64,000 nucleotides of DNA. Source: Casuarius casuarius. Lineage: Eukaryota > Chordata > Aves > Casuariiformes > Casuariidae. Location of the stretch: positions 453,284 through 517,283 of the forward strand of contig PTFA01000273.1 of the NCBI GenBank assembly GCA_003342895.1, given 5' to 3'. The notes under the pieces were generated by a model that worked only from the letters and a program-made list of their open reading frames with translations, was not told the DNA's origin and did no database searches. Below are positions 25,691-37,290 of this stretch, one piece after another. The translations under genes and the position numbers were made by a program. Position 1 is the stretch's first letter. Every line of letters begins with the position of its first letter.

Positions 25691-26060
25691 CATTTGGATG
25701 ATTTTCTTTTTCTTGGTAAATCTACTTTTGCTGCACCTCTTCTCAGCATTGTTTGTTTCATTTGCTTACTAATAGGCTATTTGCTCTTGATTATTTCCAG
25801 GTATTGAGATTAAGTTAGTTATCTCACTGCTGCCTCCTTTTAAAGAAAGGCAACACATTCCCCTTTTCCTGGTTTTCTCATCCATCTCTTATGAGATCTC
25901 TGATGACTCTGATGACTCTCTGGTGATTCTAACAGTTCAACAGACTATTTTTAGCCTCCTAAGGTTAAGTTCATCTTATTGAAGTTATCTTAAAACATCT
26001 AAGTGTTCTACATATTTGTTTATCTGGTCCTTTCCTCTTTTGCTTTACCTCCAGTGATTA

Positions 26061-28290
26061 ATGAAAGTAATGGAACCAACAATAAATAAGAATTTTTGGT
26101 ACTTCTGGATTCTATTACTTTGGAATATGAAGCCAGTAGAGGGATATTCTGTCAATCCTGAATACCTAGGAAAACGGCGTGTCAGTGGTAACAGCTGTTA
26201 CTAGTGGTAGTACTCTCTGCTTTGTTTTTCTACTTCTTCTTAGAAAGAAGGGAAAGGACCAGAGGACTTGTACAGCATAGAAATGTGCAAGGCACTAACT
26301 GAGACTAGTTCATTTCTGAACGCTCCAGTTGTGGGATGACTTAGCATGGTTACGTTTACTTGCATTCTTTTGTTCTTTTTCTGTAACAGATCTTAAAGGG
26401 ACCTGATTAAGCCAAAGGTGAGGGAGAGAAAAACTTTTTAAATCAGAAAAGTGTAAAATACATGGAAAAAAATCCAAATGGATGATAAATCAATTTCAGG
26501 TCCTCTATGTGGATTTGCTACCTAGGAAAAGATTCTGACTATCTTTCTGAAAGGAGAAGGCCAATGGAGTTCAGCCTCCTCCTCTTTGCTAAGATGCCTT
26601 AAAGTAATGGTATATATGAGCTGCGTCATATGAGGAATTTCTGATTTCAAAAACTTGTAGTATGGCAGATAGATAGATAAAGACAAATAAATAAACAAAA
26701 ATCTCTGTGCCACAGTATATGGAATAGAAATTGAAAAGTTGGGAATCAACAAAGCAAAAATATCCATACAAGATTTTCTTTCCTCTGAAATTTCTACTTT
26801 TCTTTGAAAAACTTGATTTTTTTTACAAAAAAGTATTTTTTGCCTCTTTCTTCTATGAAGTTTGTAATTTTTCCATTGGAGAAGCCTAGCTATTCCTCTC
26901 CTAATTCAAATGCCACCTAAGTAGTATATTGCACTTGCTTAAATATTTGGCATGTTTTTTTCACTGTCATTTTACAGATTTCCCATCAATGATACACTGT
27001 GTAATAACTGTAAATCTTGAAAGTTACAAGTTTGATTTTTAAGTTTTGACTAAGCAGTAGGGATAGATATGAAGATCAAATGTAGTCATATATCTGAGGA
27101 CTTCAGAGCTCTTTACAGGCATGTAATGGAATTTCAGATACACATTTTGCACAAGTGCAAGTAATTAAATCCATCTCTCAGTGACAACACAGTGACACAG
27201 TTGTACCCATGGATACAGGCTGACGGTCAAATGGAGAAGAATTGAGAATAGTAGATGATTCATTTGAAAACAAGATGAAAGATTTAAAAATAAGATGATT
27301 GTTTTACAAATGTTTATGTATAATAAAGTATGCTAAATAATCACACTGCAAATGGTTCAAAATAACTGCTTATGATGTTCTTATCTTCTTTAACTGTAGC
27401 ATTCATCAGTGAAGTATGCTGCGCATTTTGGTTTGAGTCTTGACCAAATCAGCTTTATTAGTCACTCATCAGAAGGGTTTTAATCTTCAGAATGAAAAGA
27501 GTACTGAAGAGAGCAAGATAGGGCAGCTCAAGATGAAGATATGGAATCATAAATCCAGATCTCTTAGGAAATGATTTCTCACCTTGATATTGAAAGTCTC
27601 ATGTAGAAAGAAAATGTAAATGGATACTATATTTATAATAAATGATTTATCATGTTTTACTTCTGACTTGACTTCAGGGACATCAAAATCCAATATGGTG
27701 ATCTATGAGCTGGTGAAGGTTTCTTCTGGCAGTGCCACAGCTCATCTAAGCAAAGACTAAGCTGGAGAGAGTTGCAGAACACTGAGGTATGAATCTTATT
27801 CTCACAACTTGATATTTTAATTTTGGAAAACTGCTTGACTGTCTGAATTTTTGACTTCTGTCATCTCTAGGTGATCCCAAACTGTCTTAGACAAAGCTAT
27901 GCAGTTGCTACTGGTATGGCACTAAAATGTATGGATTCCTAGTAGGAGATGGACCAGTTCTTTTAATAGGCTTCTTGGATAAATTTAGATCTCGAGTGGC
28001 AATGATTTCTGTACCGTAATTCGTACTGAAATTCAAGGCAGCAAAGTCTGATCAGATGGTTGTTTAAACTTTTATGAATCCAGTATTGCCTGCTACCATG
28101 GGGCTGTGGATAATTTAAGAACATTTAGGTCTTGCAGCTGTGGGGGAGTCTATGGACTAGAAAGTTTAGCACGGAGTTAGAGTGCAGTCCTAAAGGTAAA
28201 TGTGTGTGTGTGGCTGTGTGTACAGTTCCCCACCTGGGGATTGGTAGGGATTCCTAGCTTTGATTATGTATCTAGCTGGTAATTTTGGGG
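26061..28290. other. Non-coding DNA, no gene seen
   Basis: AT-rich unique sequence. Open frames stay under 85 codons and lack recognisable content. No repeat is supported apart from short homopolymers. Confidence 0.65.
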
Positions 28291-28299
28291 GGAAAAAAA

Positions 28300-30240
28300 A
28301 GGAAAAAAAAAAGTCAGTAGTCATTCTGTTTCTTTGTGAGAAAATTAGGACTGTAATTCCATAGGTTTTCATTAATACCACTTAAAACCCAGGATTTGGG
28401 TTAGGATTGAGTAACCATCCTAACTGTTAGGAAGTTAGGAAGTAAAAGTAATAGTACCATTTCAAGAGAGACACAAGATTATTTTAGGATAGCAAATGTA
28501 GAGCTTACTAGGAACAGACTCAGGGGCTCATGATATCTTCCATCAAGTATTATGAAGCCAGAGCTCAGTACTAGGGAACAAGAGCTGACCTCAAAGCAAT
28601 CCTACAGCATCTTGAGGAAACTTTGAATACTGGCTATTAGCTTCTCAGTAGTGAAAACTAGCAGTCCCTTTCTGAGGGCACCACTGAGGCTAGTAAAAGT
28701 GTTTGGTAGGGATTAGGGTTTAATAAAGTAGCAGCTATGAACTGACAGCAATAGTGTCATGGGAAAGCAGATTACAGAAATAAGTTCTTGGTCAGAAAAA
28801 GGGGAGTAATGTCCTGCATGGTGTGATTGAGGCTCATTCAAACTAAGGGTTATGGCTTAGATATAATAAATTAGGAGCTATTTACAATAAAAATAATTTT
28901 TTAAGAAGTGAACCACAAAGATCAGAACAGTGGTGATTCCATTCTCCACTGCCCACATTAGGAACGCCGTCTGATTGTCATTCTGGCGAGGATTAGAACA
29001 AGGGTTATGACTGAGAAAAGCTGAAGCTATGAAAATACAGTAACAGTATTATTGGTAGACAGCCCCAAGCTACGTTTAGGACAGTGATTACTGGGTTCCT
29101 TAGAGGGTTACTGAGTTCTTTCTAAACCAAGAATTTGGATTAGGGCTTTATAAATTAGGATCTATAAAATGCCAGTAGCAGTGAATTTCAGATAGGGCCA
29201 AAAATAAGTTCAGAATAGCAGGAGCTTAGTATCTCAGTGACAATATTAGCACTGTCACTAAACCCAGTTTAAGGCTGAATACACTAGAAGCTGTGGCTCT
29301 GCAATAGGAAGGTCACAGAAAAAGAGATAATAAAAAAATATTAAGACATTTGGCATTATGCTTCTCAGTAATGAAGTGATAAAATTGCTTGGAGTGACAG
29401 TGAATGCATAGTTCTGAGGCAAACCCAAAAGGTAGTGTGGAAAAATAGTTTTTAGGTTTCTCATTGAAAAGAAGAAGAAAGTAGTTTCTTAAAGATTTCT
29501 AGAGTGTTGTGGAGATGTAGGGTTAGGGTCAGTTAGGGTTTAAGTTTATTAAATTAGAAAATTAAGGAATGAGAGTAAGAAGGTCTTTGAAAAGATTATC
29601 CTAGAGGAAATACAGAATAGTAGTCATTAGGACTCTCTGTGACAAAATGAAAAATGTTATAAGGTATTACTGAGCCTGAGGGGAACCTAAATTTAGGGAG
29701 AGCCTATAAGTCCGCAGCTCAGAAGTGGGTTTAGATTAGTGTCACTGTAACAAGTACTGAAATTGATAGAGCAACACAAAGCATGCCCTCAAAAGGCTCA
29801 CCCTAGAAATAGATTAGGGCAAGATTAGGAGTGGCATTGCAAATACATCCCAGAAGACATGTAGAAAGTAGTCATGAGTTTTCTTGGGAAGACAGTGAGA
29901 AATAGAATCTGAGGAGTACCTTGTGTGTAGTCTGAGTCAGGGATAAAAGCTGGACAGAAATGTGTATTATTCCACACAAAATGACTGAGGTTCAGGAGAC
30001 CTTGGGACTAAATTTAATGTGATATGAATGAGAAGTCTAGGACACTTGTGAGGGTGCTGCAGAAAAACTTTGGAATAAGACATTTGGTTGTTCAGTGAGA
30101 AAGTGAGGAAATGTTCAGAGTAAGATCACCACTAGGCTGCAAAATACGCCTAAGACGGTGCCTATCCTCTTTTAAGAAAGCAGTTACTCAGGCTACAGTG
30201 TACTTCTTAACTCAGATAGCAGTTAGGCAGACCTGGGGTG
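28300..30240. repeat. Degenerate tandem array with telomere-like words, left part
   Basis: The same phrases recur in the same order. A 'ttctcagtgagaaaattagg'-like anchor appears at about 28329, 28641, 29231, 29361, 29625 and 30085. It is followed by 'actgtcact'/'gaatgtt'-like text, then a 'ggatttgggttagggtttaa'-like word (for example 28391, 28710, 29135, 29518), then 'aaattaggagctat'-like and 'agtaacagtat'-like text. Anchor spacing is irregular, about 100-310 bases, with 130-200 most common. Units are heavily diverged. Similar phrases resume after the CR1 at 30250-32440, so the two parts were once continuous. Confidence 0.6.
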
Positions 30241-30249
30241 ATGGTCTCC

Positions 30250-32440
30250 TGGATCTTTGATCCAACAACAAAAAGAAATAGTTGTTGGTGTGATAATCAA
30301 TAGCAGCCATGGCTGTAGTGCCCAGGTGCCCGTGAAATAGTGGAGTTCAAGATCCTGACAGGCATGAGGAAAGCAAGTAGAAGACTACAGAGCTAGGACC
30401 TCAGGAGAGAAAATTTCAACTATTCGGGAGACTGTGAAGCAGCTCTGAAGGGTGAAGAAGCTCAGGTCTTTAGGACAGCATCCTCCAAGTTAAAAAAGGA
30501 TCAATCTCAACACTCAAGAAAACAAACAGAACTACCAGAAAGTCTAGCCAGTGTGGCTAGGATATGTATGAGTGATTTCCAGTGCACAAGGATGTACACA
30601 AGAAGTGGAAGTGAGGACAGGCTGCAAAGAAAGATGGTAGAAACATTGCCGAGCCATGCAGAGATAGTGTTAAGAAAGACAAATCTCAGCTAGTTGAAAC
30701 TTGCAAGGGACATCAATGGCAGCATGAAGGGCTTCTACCTCCACATTAACAGTAATAGAGTAAACAAGGAAAATGTGATCCTGCAAGTGATTTAGCAACA
30801 GCAGATGCATATAATGTCTTCTTTGTCTCATCCTTCACCAGCAAGATTTCCCATGGCCTTTTTCCTTAAAATGAACTCCTTGCTCAAGGAGTAGAGAAGC
30901 TACCAGTAGGAGAAGAGAATTCAGTCAAGAGTCATCTCTTGATAAATCTTGCCCCATACCAGTCTGGACCTGATGGGATGCATCTGAGGATGCTAGCAGA
31001 ACTGGCTGATGTCATTGTAATGTTGTTCCTGGTCATCTTTGAAAAGCTGTCAAAATCCCTGAAGACTGCAGAAAAAGAAATGTTCCATCTGTCTTCAAAA
31101 TTGTGAAGAGGGACAATCCAGGGACAAACTACAGGCTGGTCAGTTTAACTTTGGATTCTGGGAAAATAATAGAACAAGTCCTCTCAAAAATCATTTCTGG
31201 ATGTATGAAGGACAAGTAGGTGACTGGGAATACCCAGCATTTGTTTACTAAATACTGTTAGTAATGTAAGTCACGTTTGATCATGTAGTAGGTTGGCCTA
31301 CATTCATGTTTGAAGGCTGATTGCCTTCTATGGTAAGAGAGCAGTTGTCTACCTTGCAGGACTCTGTCTTCACTTTAGCAAAGTTTTTGACACACTCTCC
31401 TGCAGCACCTTTGTAATCAAGATGGGATGTTACAATCTAGGTGGCTGGGCTGCTAGAGAGTTGAAAAATTGGTTGAATAATCGAGCTTGAAGTATAGTGG
31501 TTAATGGTCCATACTCTAGCTGGAGCTCCTCAAGAGTCTATCCTGGGACCTTTTTAATCCTTTAAGTCCTTTTTAATATCTTTATCAATGGCTTGGAGGG
31601 GAAGAAGAAATACACCTTTATCAAGTTTGTGAACAATAACATAGTAAGGGTGCTGTCAGTATGCTCAAGGGCAGAGCTAGACAGGCTGGAGGACTGGACT
31701 TACAGGAACCTCATGAAATTCAATATGGACAAGTGCAGAGTCCTACCCCTGGGACAGGCTAACACCTGCAATAGTACAGCACTGACTACCTAGTACTGCT
31801 CAGTAGCAGCTCTGCTGAGAAGGTCCTGGCAGCCCCGGTGAGCAGCTGGCTGAACATGAGTCCACAGTGTGCCCTGGCAGCGATGAAGGCAAACAACAGG
31901 TCTAAATCGTCATCAGCATATCCAGTAGATCGAGGGAAAGGATTATTCCTCTTCAGTAGATATTTGGGTTAGACCACATCTGCAATATTGTGTGCAGTCC
32001 ATGGGGGCCAGTGAGATGGTTAGGAAGAGAAGCCTAGCGCTGCGAGGAGAGGCTGTGGGGCTGGGGTCCGCTCACTGGCAGGGTCAGCCACGGGCACCTC
32101 ACAGCAGCCTCGGCACCCATGAGCAGAGGGTCGGGGAGATGCAGCCAGGCTTGGCACAGCCTGCACAGGGCAGGGACAGCTGGCGCAGGAGGAGTGCCAG
32201 GGGCTCTGGTGGGAGATGAGGGGAAAATGGTTTGTGATGAGGATAATTAAGCAGTGGAACAGGCTGCCCAGAGAGGCTGTGAAACCTCCGTCCTTGGAAA
32301 TTTCAGAACCTGACTGGATAAAGCTCCAAGTGATCTGGCCTGAGTGCACTGCTGACCCACCTCTGGGTGGGAGGCTGGATAGGGACCTCCTGCAATCCAC
32401 ACCAGCTTGTGTGACCTGGTGGGTCTGGATTTTCATGGGC
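30250..32440 (+). mobile_element. Long sense CR1 retrotransposon, decayed
   Basis: The order of recognisable parts is that of CR1 ORF2. First comes the end of the endonuclease and the linker (about 30290-30480, 'gtggagttcaagatcctgac'). Next is a basic linker (30600-30760, encoding a piece like LARDINGSMKGFYLHI). The start of reverse transcriptase follows (30965-31230, 'ggacctgatgggatgcatct', 'acaggctggtcagtttaac'), then the catalytic-box region (31620-31640) and the C-terminal part up to a CR1-like end at about 32250-32430. The catalytic Asp pair is replaced by Asn-Asn (31632-31637), and many stops and frameshifts break the frame. The longest surviving pieces are 66-79 codons. It is not functional. 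Confidence 0.8.
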
Positions 32441-34870
32441 TATCAGAGAGTATAGTCTATGGCTTTTGTTGGGTTTTAGTAAATGAGAAACTGCTCAGAG
32501 AGACATGGGCAGCATTTGAAATTAGATTTCAAAGTACGTTTAATATGGTCATGGTTAAATTTCTCTTTTGCCATGTCATTCATATGACTTACCTTTGCTT
32601 GAGCCTTGGTTAAGGACTGGTAAATGAGAAGCTCTGGAGTGACATTGTGTGTCATTGGTCATTAGATTTCTCAGTGAAAAAATTAGGACTGTCACTGCTC
32701 TGGGTATATTGATCTAGTCAAGCCTTTGCCTAGTGCTAGAGTTTCGGGATGTGTATTCTGCAGTGTGACAGTATCAGCACAATTAAAATGCATGCCACAA
32801 AATAAATTTAGAACAGGAGCCATTTGGTTTCTCTGTGTGAAAATTAGGAGTGATGTTTCGCATAGTTGTCAATGAACCTAATTTAATCTTGGGGTTATGG
32901 CTGGGATTTAGTAGACTCTCTAGAGTGTCAGTAAAAATGAGAATTTAAAACAAAGCTCAGAAAGAAGCATAGGGCAATAATCACTGGAATTTTCAGGGTG
33001 GAATCAGGGAATGCTAGTCTTTGTTATTATTGTGGATAATATTAAGTCAGGGTTCACCTTTATTGCAGTAGCAGCTATGATTGTCAGTAAGTGCTCAATT
33101 CAGTTGCCTAAACAAAAGTGTCTATCATCACCTGAGATAATCTATGTCATCCTGCCTGGCCTCCAGCTGCCTCTCCAGAAAGGCACAGATTTTCTGTCAT
33201 ACCTGGGTTGTGAGTCATCTCTGCTATTCAACAGTAATTGCAACAGGGTTTGAGCTGGCTTTGCAAATAGGGCTTAATAAAGCAGTCCTTGTGGAGGAGC
33301 AAGTAAGAGTGGGGTTGGCCTGCATATACCAAGGGTATTAAGAACATTAGCCTTTAAAACTCTGAATGAGACTATTAGTTGTGCTTCTGCAGGGTTTTCC
33401 TGCACACTGACTAATTTAGTGCTAGGATTTCATAAATTTGAAGGTAAGGAGTTATAAGAGTTCCACTCACAATCAGATCCCAATGTTGGCTTAAGACAGT
33501 AGTGTTTTCAGTGTTGGGTGTTCTAGGGCTATGTAGAGTGCCCAGGATAGGGACAGGGTCTGGGTTAGGTTCAAGTAAATCTATCACATTGAATTAAAGT
33601 AATTTTGGAGTCTGCTGCTGTAATAACTTGGTAAATTTAGTTGCCTGTGGATATTTCTGGTCACATGTGAGTAACACTTTCTGGTCAAAGGCATAGGACA
33701 GATATAGGGCTGGCCTGAAAATTAGGGCTTACAGTGGAAAAGTCTAGAAAGGGAGGGAATCTACTTTTGTGTTTTACTCCAGACTTACTTGTGCTTCCCT
33801 CTTACCTCCCCCATCCTGTTTTCCTGGTGATAGTTGAATCATGCCAGGCTATGATCAGGGACGTGGAGGAAGAGGTATGCTTCTTTTTGAGAGTGTCAGT
33901 AGGGAACTCATTGGAGAGAAATGGGATGCCTAAATTTAAATCAGAGGCTTGGAGGGCATCCTAGGTTAGCTTTGGGACTGCTGTTGGAATTTGGTTGGAT
34001 TTAGACCAAGAACGATCAATAAGTAGGTCTACTGCTAGATCTAACAGAGACCATAGAGCTCAGTCAGGTCTGGTGTCACATAGATAACATTAGCACAGAG
34101 GCAGCGTGAAAAAGGAGTATCTAAGTTATAGCTGTGGCAAGGATTTTTTAAGGTTGATAAGATCGATCTTTTGGAGTAAGGCTGAGATACCTAGTTATCT
34201 AGTGCTAGAGCTTGTGATTCAGGTTCGCAGGGAACAATGAGCTATATATACTGTGCAGTACAGTTGCAGAGGGGTCAGTTTGACTCAGATTAGAGCTGAA
34301 GCTGACTAGTTTTGTCCTGGGATGATCAGAACCTGCTCATGTATCATTAGAGCTCTTGTTAAGGTTGGGGTTAAGATATGGGTTTAGTCTAGCAGTCGTA
34401 AGTGAACTGGATTTATTGCCTCATCCAGCCTCTCTTACTGGCTTAGGGTTAGGACTGAATTCATTGTAGGTGATCTGGCTAAAGTCTGGGGCTGCCTGGG
34501 ATCACTGAGCTTAAATCAGTGGCAGAGCTGGTGCCAGTAAAATCCAGCGAGCCGTGCTTAGTGATAGGTCTGGCAGGAGCAAGTGGTAGAGAAAGACAGG
34601 GTTGTGCAAAGGTCAGAATTCAGTTCCACGAGGGACAAACGTAGATTTATTACTGTGTCCTCAAACGTCAGTCACACTAGATAAGGCCTCTGCTTTTTAT
34701 ATGCTACATGACTAAGATTTTGTCTGGGGACAGTAAATATCACTGCACTAGACAGGTCTGATAAGCTGGGCTTAGGAGGTGGCAGGTTTACTGGCAATCA
34801 CTAGGTTTCAGGTTGGTGTGACATGCCTAAGTTAAAGTTTTATGTGTAAGAGTTAATCAAAAGCATCCTG
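32441..34870. repeat. Degenerate tandem array with telomere-like words, right part
   Basis: The array phrases return after the CR1: 'atttctcagtgaaaaaatta' at about 32663, 'ggtttctctgtgtgaaaatt' at about 32826, 'ttttcagggtggaatcagg' near 32989, 'gggttatggctgggatttag' near 32892, 'ggttaggttcaagtaaat' near 33560, 'gaaaattagggcttac' near 33718, and 'cttagggttaggactgaa' near 34442. Matches become looser to the right. The right limit is approximate. A second copy of the dispersed repeat of 17195 lies inside (33090-33210). Confidence 0.5.
33090..33210. repeat. Dispersed repeat, copy 2
   Basis: Matches 17195-17395 in two blocks: 'attcagttgcct' plus 'aaacaaaagtgtct', then 'gctgcctctccagaaaggca'. Order and spacing agree within three bases. 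Family not identified. Confidence 0.4.
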
Positions 34871-35699
34871 GGCCCACCAGACTGTCATCTTGGCAACGGT
34901 TTTGCCGTATTGCTCTGCATTCCGTTGCTAGTTTTTTGCATGTATTTGTCTGTATCTTCAGTTCAAATGTGACAGTTACACTCCAGAAAGCAATCTTAAA
35001 TAATAGACAAGGTAACAGACAGTGTTTTGAGCAGACATGACACTAGCACAGGGTGAGGCATTAATAAGGCCAACAAACTTATCTGATGGTGTGAATTTGG
35101 GTCCATTTCCTTCACGCTCATGGATTTTAACTTTAATTCTTTTCGTGTTGCATTAGTGAATCACTAAGTTCACAGGGGGAAGATGTTGCTGTCATGTGCA
35201 GTACGTGCTGCAGCTAGAGCTATTTTTTTTTTTTTTGGTGAAAAGGCACAGTGAAATGAGTAGAGAAGCCCCAGGATGATGTCACTGAACATAGGAACAA
35301 TCACATCATCCTAGGAACAAATCTGCCCAGCGGTGGCCCAGGAATCAGTCAGTGGGTGCTGGAGAGGGATATCTGTTGGTACTTTCCTTGATGGCTGTTT
35401 TTATTGATAATCTTAAATGAGGAAGGGATAGAAAGAATAGTCACCTTTGTAATTCCAACCAGATTTCCATCCTTTTAACACAAAATGTATAACAATTTTC
35501 CAGCCTCTGTCAGCTGGAGAAGTTTTACTTACTGCTCTGAATGATGTGAAATGACACTTCTACCAAAGTGGCAGAGGTTTACAGCCCACTAAATTAATGT
35601 CTACCAAGAAGCTAATAAAAAGACCCCACTGCTCTAGTAGGACAAACTGGAGCGAAGGAGGAACCACAGTTGCCCAGAAAAGCTCTTCAGGAACATCCT
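34871..35699. other. Non-coding DNA, no gene seen
   Basis: Unique sequence with a T run at 35223-35236. No open frame of note. Sequence just before 35700 may be the decayed 5' edge of the CR1 that follows. Confidence 0.6.
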
Positions 35700-36399
35700 A
35701 ACAGCACACTTAATTTAAACCATCTCTGCTGAGCTCCAGAGAACTAGAAGAAAGCAAATGTCAACCCTAGCTTTCATATAGAAAGTGTCTTTAAGAAGAG
35801 CAAAACAGAAGTTCCAGGGAACTACAGGCTGGTCAACCTCACCCCTGTCGGTGGGAAGCTGGTGGAACAGCTAATCCTGGATACCATCTTCAGACACATG
35901 AAGGACAGAAAGGTGGTCAGGAGTAGTCAGCATATCTTTACTGGTAAGATTGGGCTTTAGTACAGTCCAGTCCAGAATGCAGATCCCTGAGAGTAGTGAG
36001 AAAGTCTAGAGCAAGGTAGGCTGACCCTTGCTGGAGGAGGATCAGGCTGGGGAACAGTTAAATAAACTGGACACGCACACGTCCTAGGGCTCCGATGAGA
36101 TGCACCCACAAACATTGAGGGAGCTGGCCAATGTCACTGCGAGGTCGATGACCAGAGGTCAGCCTTCCGTGATGAGATGACTAGCTTGGTGGATGAGGGG
36201 AGGGCAGTGGATTCTGTTTACCTTGACTTTAGTAAGGCTTTTGACACTGTGTCTCTCATAACAGGCTCATAGACAAGCTGGTGATGTACAGGCTGGATAA
36301 GCAGACAGACAGTAAGGTGGACTGAAAACTGGCTGAACTGCTGGCCTCAGAGAGCTGGGATCAGCAGCGTGAAATCCAGCTGGAGGCTGGTCACTAGAG

Positions 36400-36594
36400 G
36401 TGTCCCCTAGGGGTCAGTACTGGGGCCTATATGGTTTAACCTCTTCAGTAATGACCTTGGTGGTGGGACTGGCTGATGTCAGCAAGTTTGCAGATGATAC
36501 AAAACAGGGAGGAGAGGATGATGAAACAAACAATTGTGCTGCTATTCAAACGGACCTTGACAGGCTGGAAAATGGGCCAACAGGAATCTCATGA
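36400..36594 (+). pseudogene. CR1 reverse-transcriptase fragment with FADD box
   Basis: A 64-codon surviving frame inside the CR1. It contains SKFADDTK, the FxDD catalytic motif of LINE reverse transcriptases, followed by 'IQTDLDRLENG', the conserved helix after the palm motif. Both catalytic aspartates are kept. It lacks all upstream and downstream RT parts in frame, so it is a fragment of a dead ORF2. The first Met is unlikely to be a true start. Confidence 0.8.
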
Positions 36595-36855
36595 AGTTCA
36601 ACAGAGGGAAGTGCAAAGCACCTGGGGAGGAACAACCCCATGCACCAGTAAGTGTTGCGGGCCCTGCAGCTGGAGACCAGCTTTGCAGAAAAGCCCTGGG
36701 AGTCCTAGTGGACACTGAGTTGACCATGAACCAGCAATGTGCCCTTGTGAAAAAGAAGGCTGCCAGCCTTCTGGGCTGCATCAGGCAGAGCATTGCCAGC
36801 TGGCAGAGGGAGATGACCCTTCCCCTCTGCTCAGCACTGGTGAGACGCACCTGTA

Positions 36856-37290
36856 GTGCCGGGTCCAGTGCTGGGCTCCCCAGTAAAAGGGAGATGTGAA
36901 CCTGGTGGATTGGGAAGGGCCAGAAAGCTGATTAAGAGCCAGGAACCCCTCTTATATGAGGAGAGGCTGAGAGAGCTGGGGCTGTTCAGCCCGGAGAAGA
37001 GGAGGCTCGTGGGAGATCTTATCCGTGTGTATAAATATCTGATGAGAGGCTGTAAAGAGGATGGGGCCAGACTCTTCTCAGTGGTGCCCAGTGACAAGAC
37101 AAGAGGCAATGGGGATAAACCAAAATACAGAAAATTGTACCTGAACACAAGGAAACTCTTCCTCACTGTGAGGGTGGCTGAATACTGGGACAGGTTTCCC
37201 AGAGAGGTTGTGGATTCTCTGTCCTTGGAGATATTCAAAGCCCTGACTGGACATGGTCCTGGGCAACATGCTATAGCTGACCCTGCTTGA
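36856..37290 (+). pseudogene. CR1 ORF2 C-terminal fragment
   Basis: A 144-codon frame covering the C-terminal part of the CR1 ORF2 protein: 'YEERLRELGLFSPEKRRLVG', 'IRVYKYLMRG', a 'LFSVV' block and 'VAEYWDRFPREVVDSLSLEI', ending near the CR1 3' end. This region follows the reverse-transcriptase palm and thumb. It is the longest open frame in the window with recognisable content. It is not independently functional, because the upstream ORF2 is frameshifted and rearranged. The minus-strand frames overlapping it (36831-37313, 37078-37428) are shadows. Confidence 0.85.

Larger units (their letters stand above)
24336..26060 (-). mobile_element. Ancient antisense CR1 (RT region), twice interrupted
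   Basis: On the plus strand the segments read in order like the complement of an old CR1 reverse-transcriptase region. They are: 'ttatacattccaatttaatg' with 'cagttccttttcagaagaac' and 'ttgaattg'-like text up to about 24600; then about 25040-25265, including 'catta atg actattcac' and 'tttgtttatgagaatgttac'; then about 25700-26060, including 'tttccaggtattgagattaa' and 'aacacattccccttttcc'. These are the stereotyped phrases of diverged CR1 copies, in the correct relative order. The element is broken by an AT-rich palindromic repeat (24611-24985) and by a younger CR1 (25271-25690). No coding capacity remains. Confidence 0.7.

Noticed and set aside
29518..29545. True interstitial telomere array
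   Set aside because: Only isolated ttaggg words occur, inside longer units; there is no uninterrupted hexamer run.
32020..32436. 138-codon minus-strand open frame
   Set aside because: Antisense across the GC-rich 3' part of a CR1; no independent content.
28300..34870. CRISPR-like or other spaced-repeat array
   Set aside because: The repeats are diverged and irregularly spaced, the window is eukaryotic, and no unique-spacer pattern exists.
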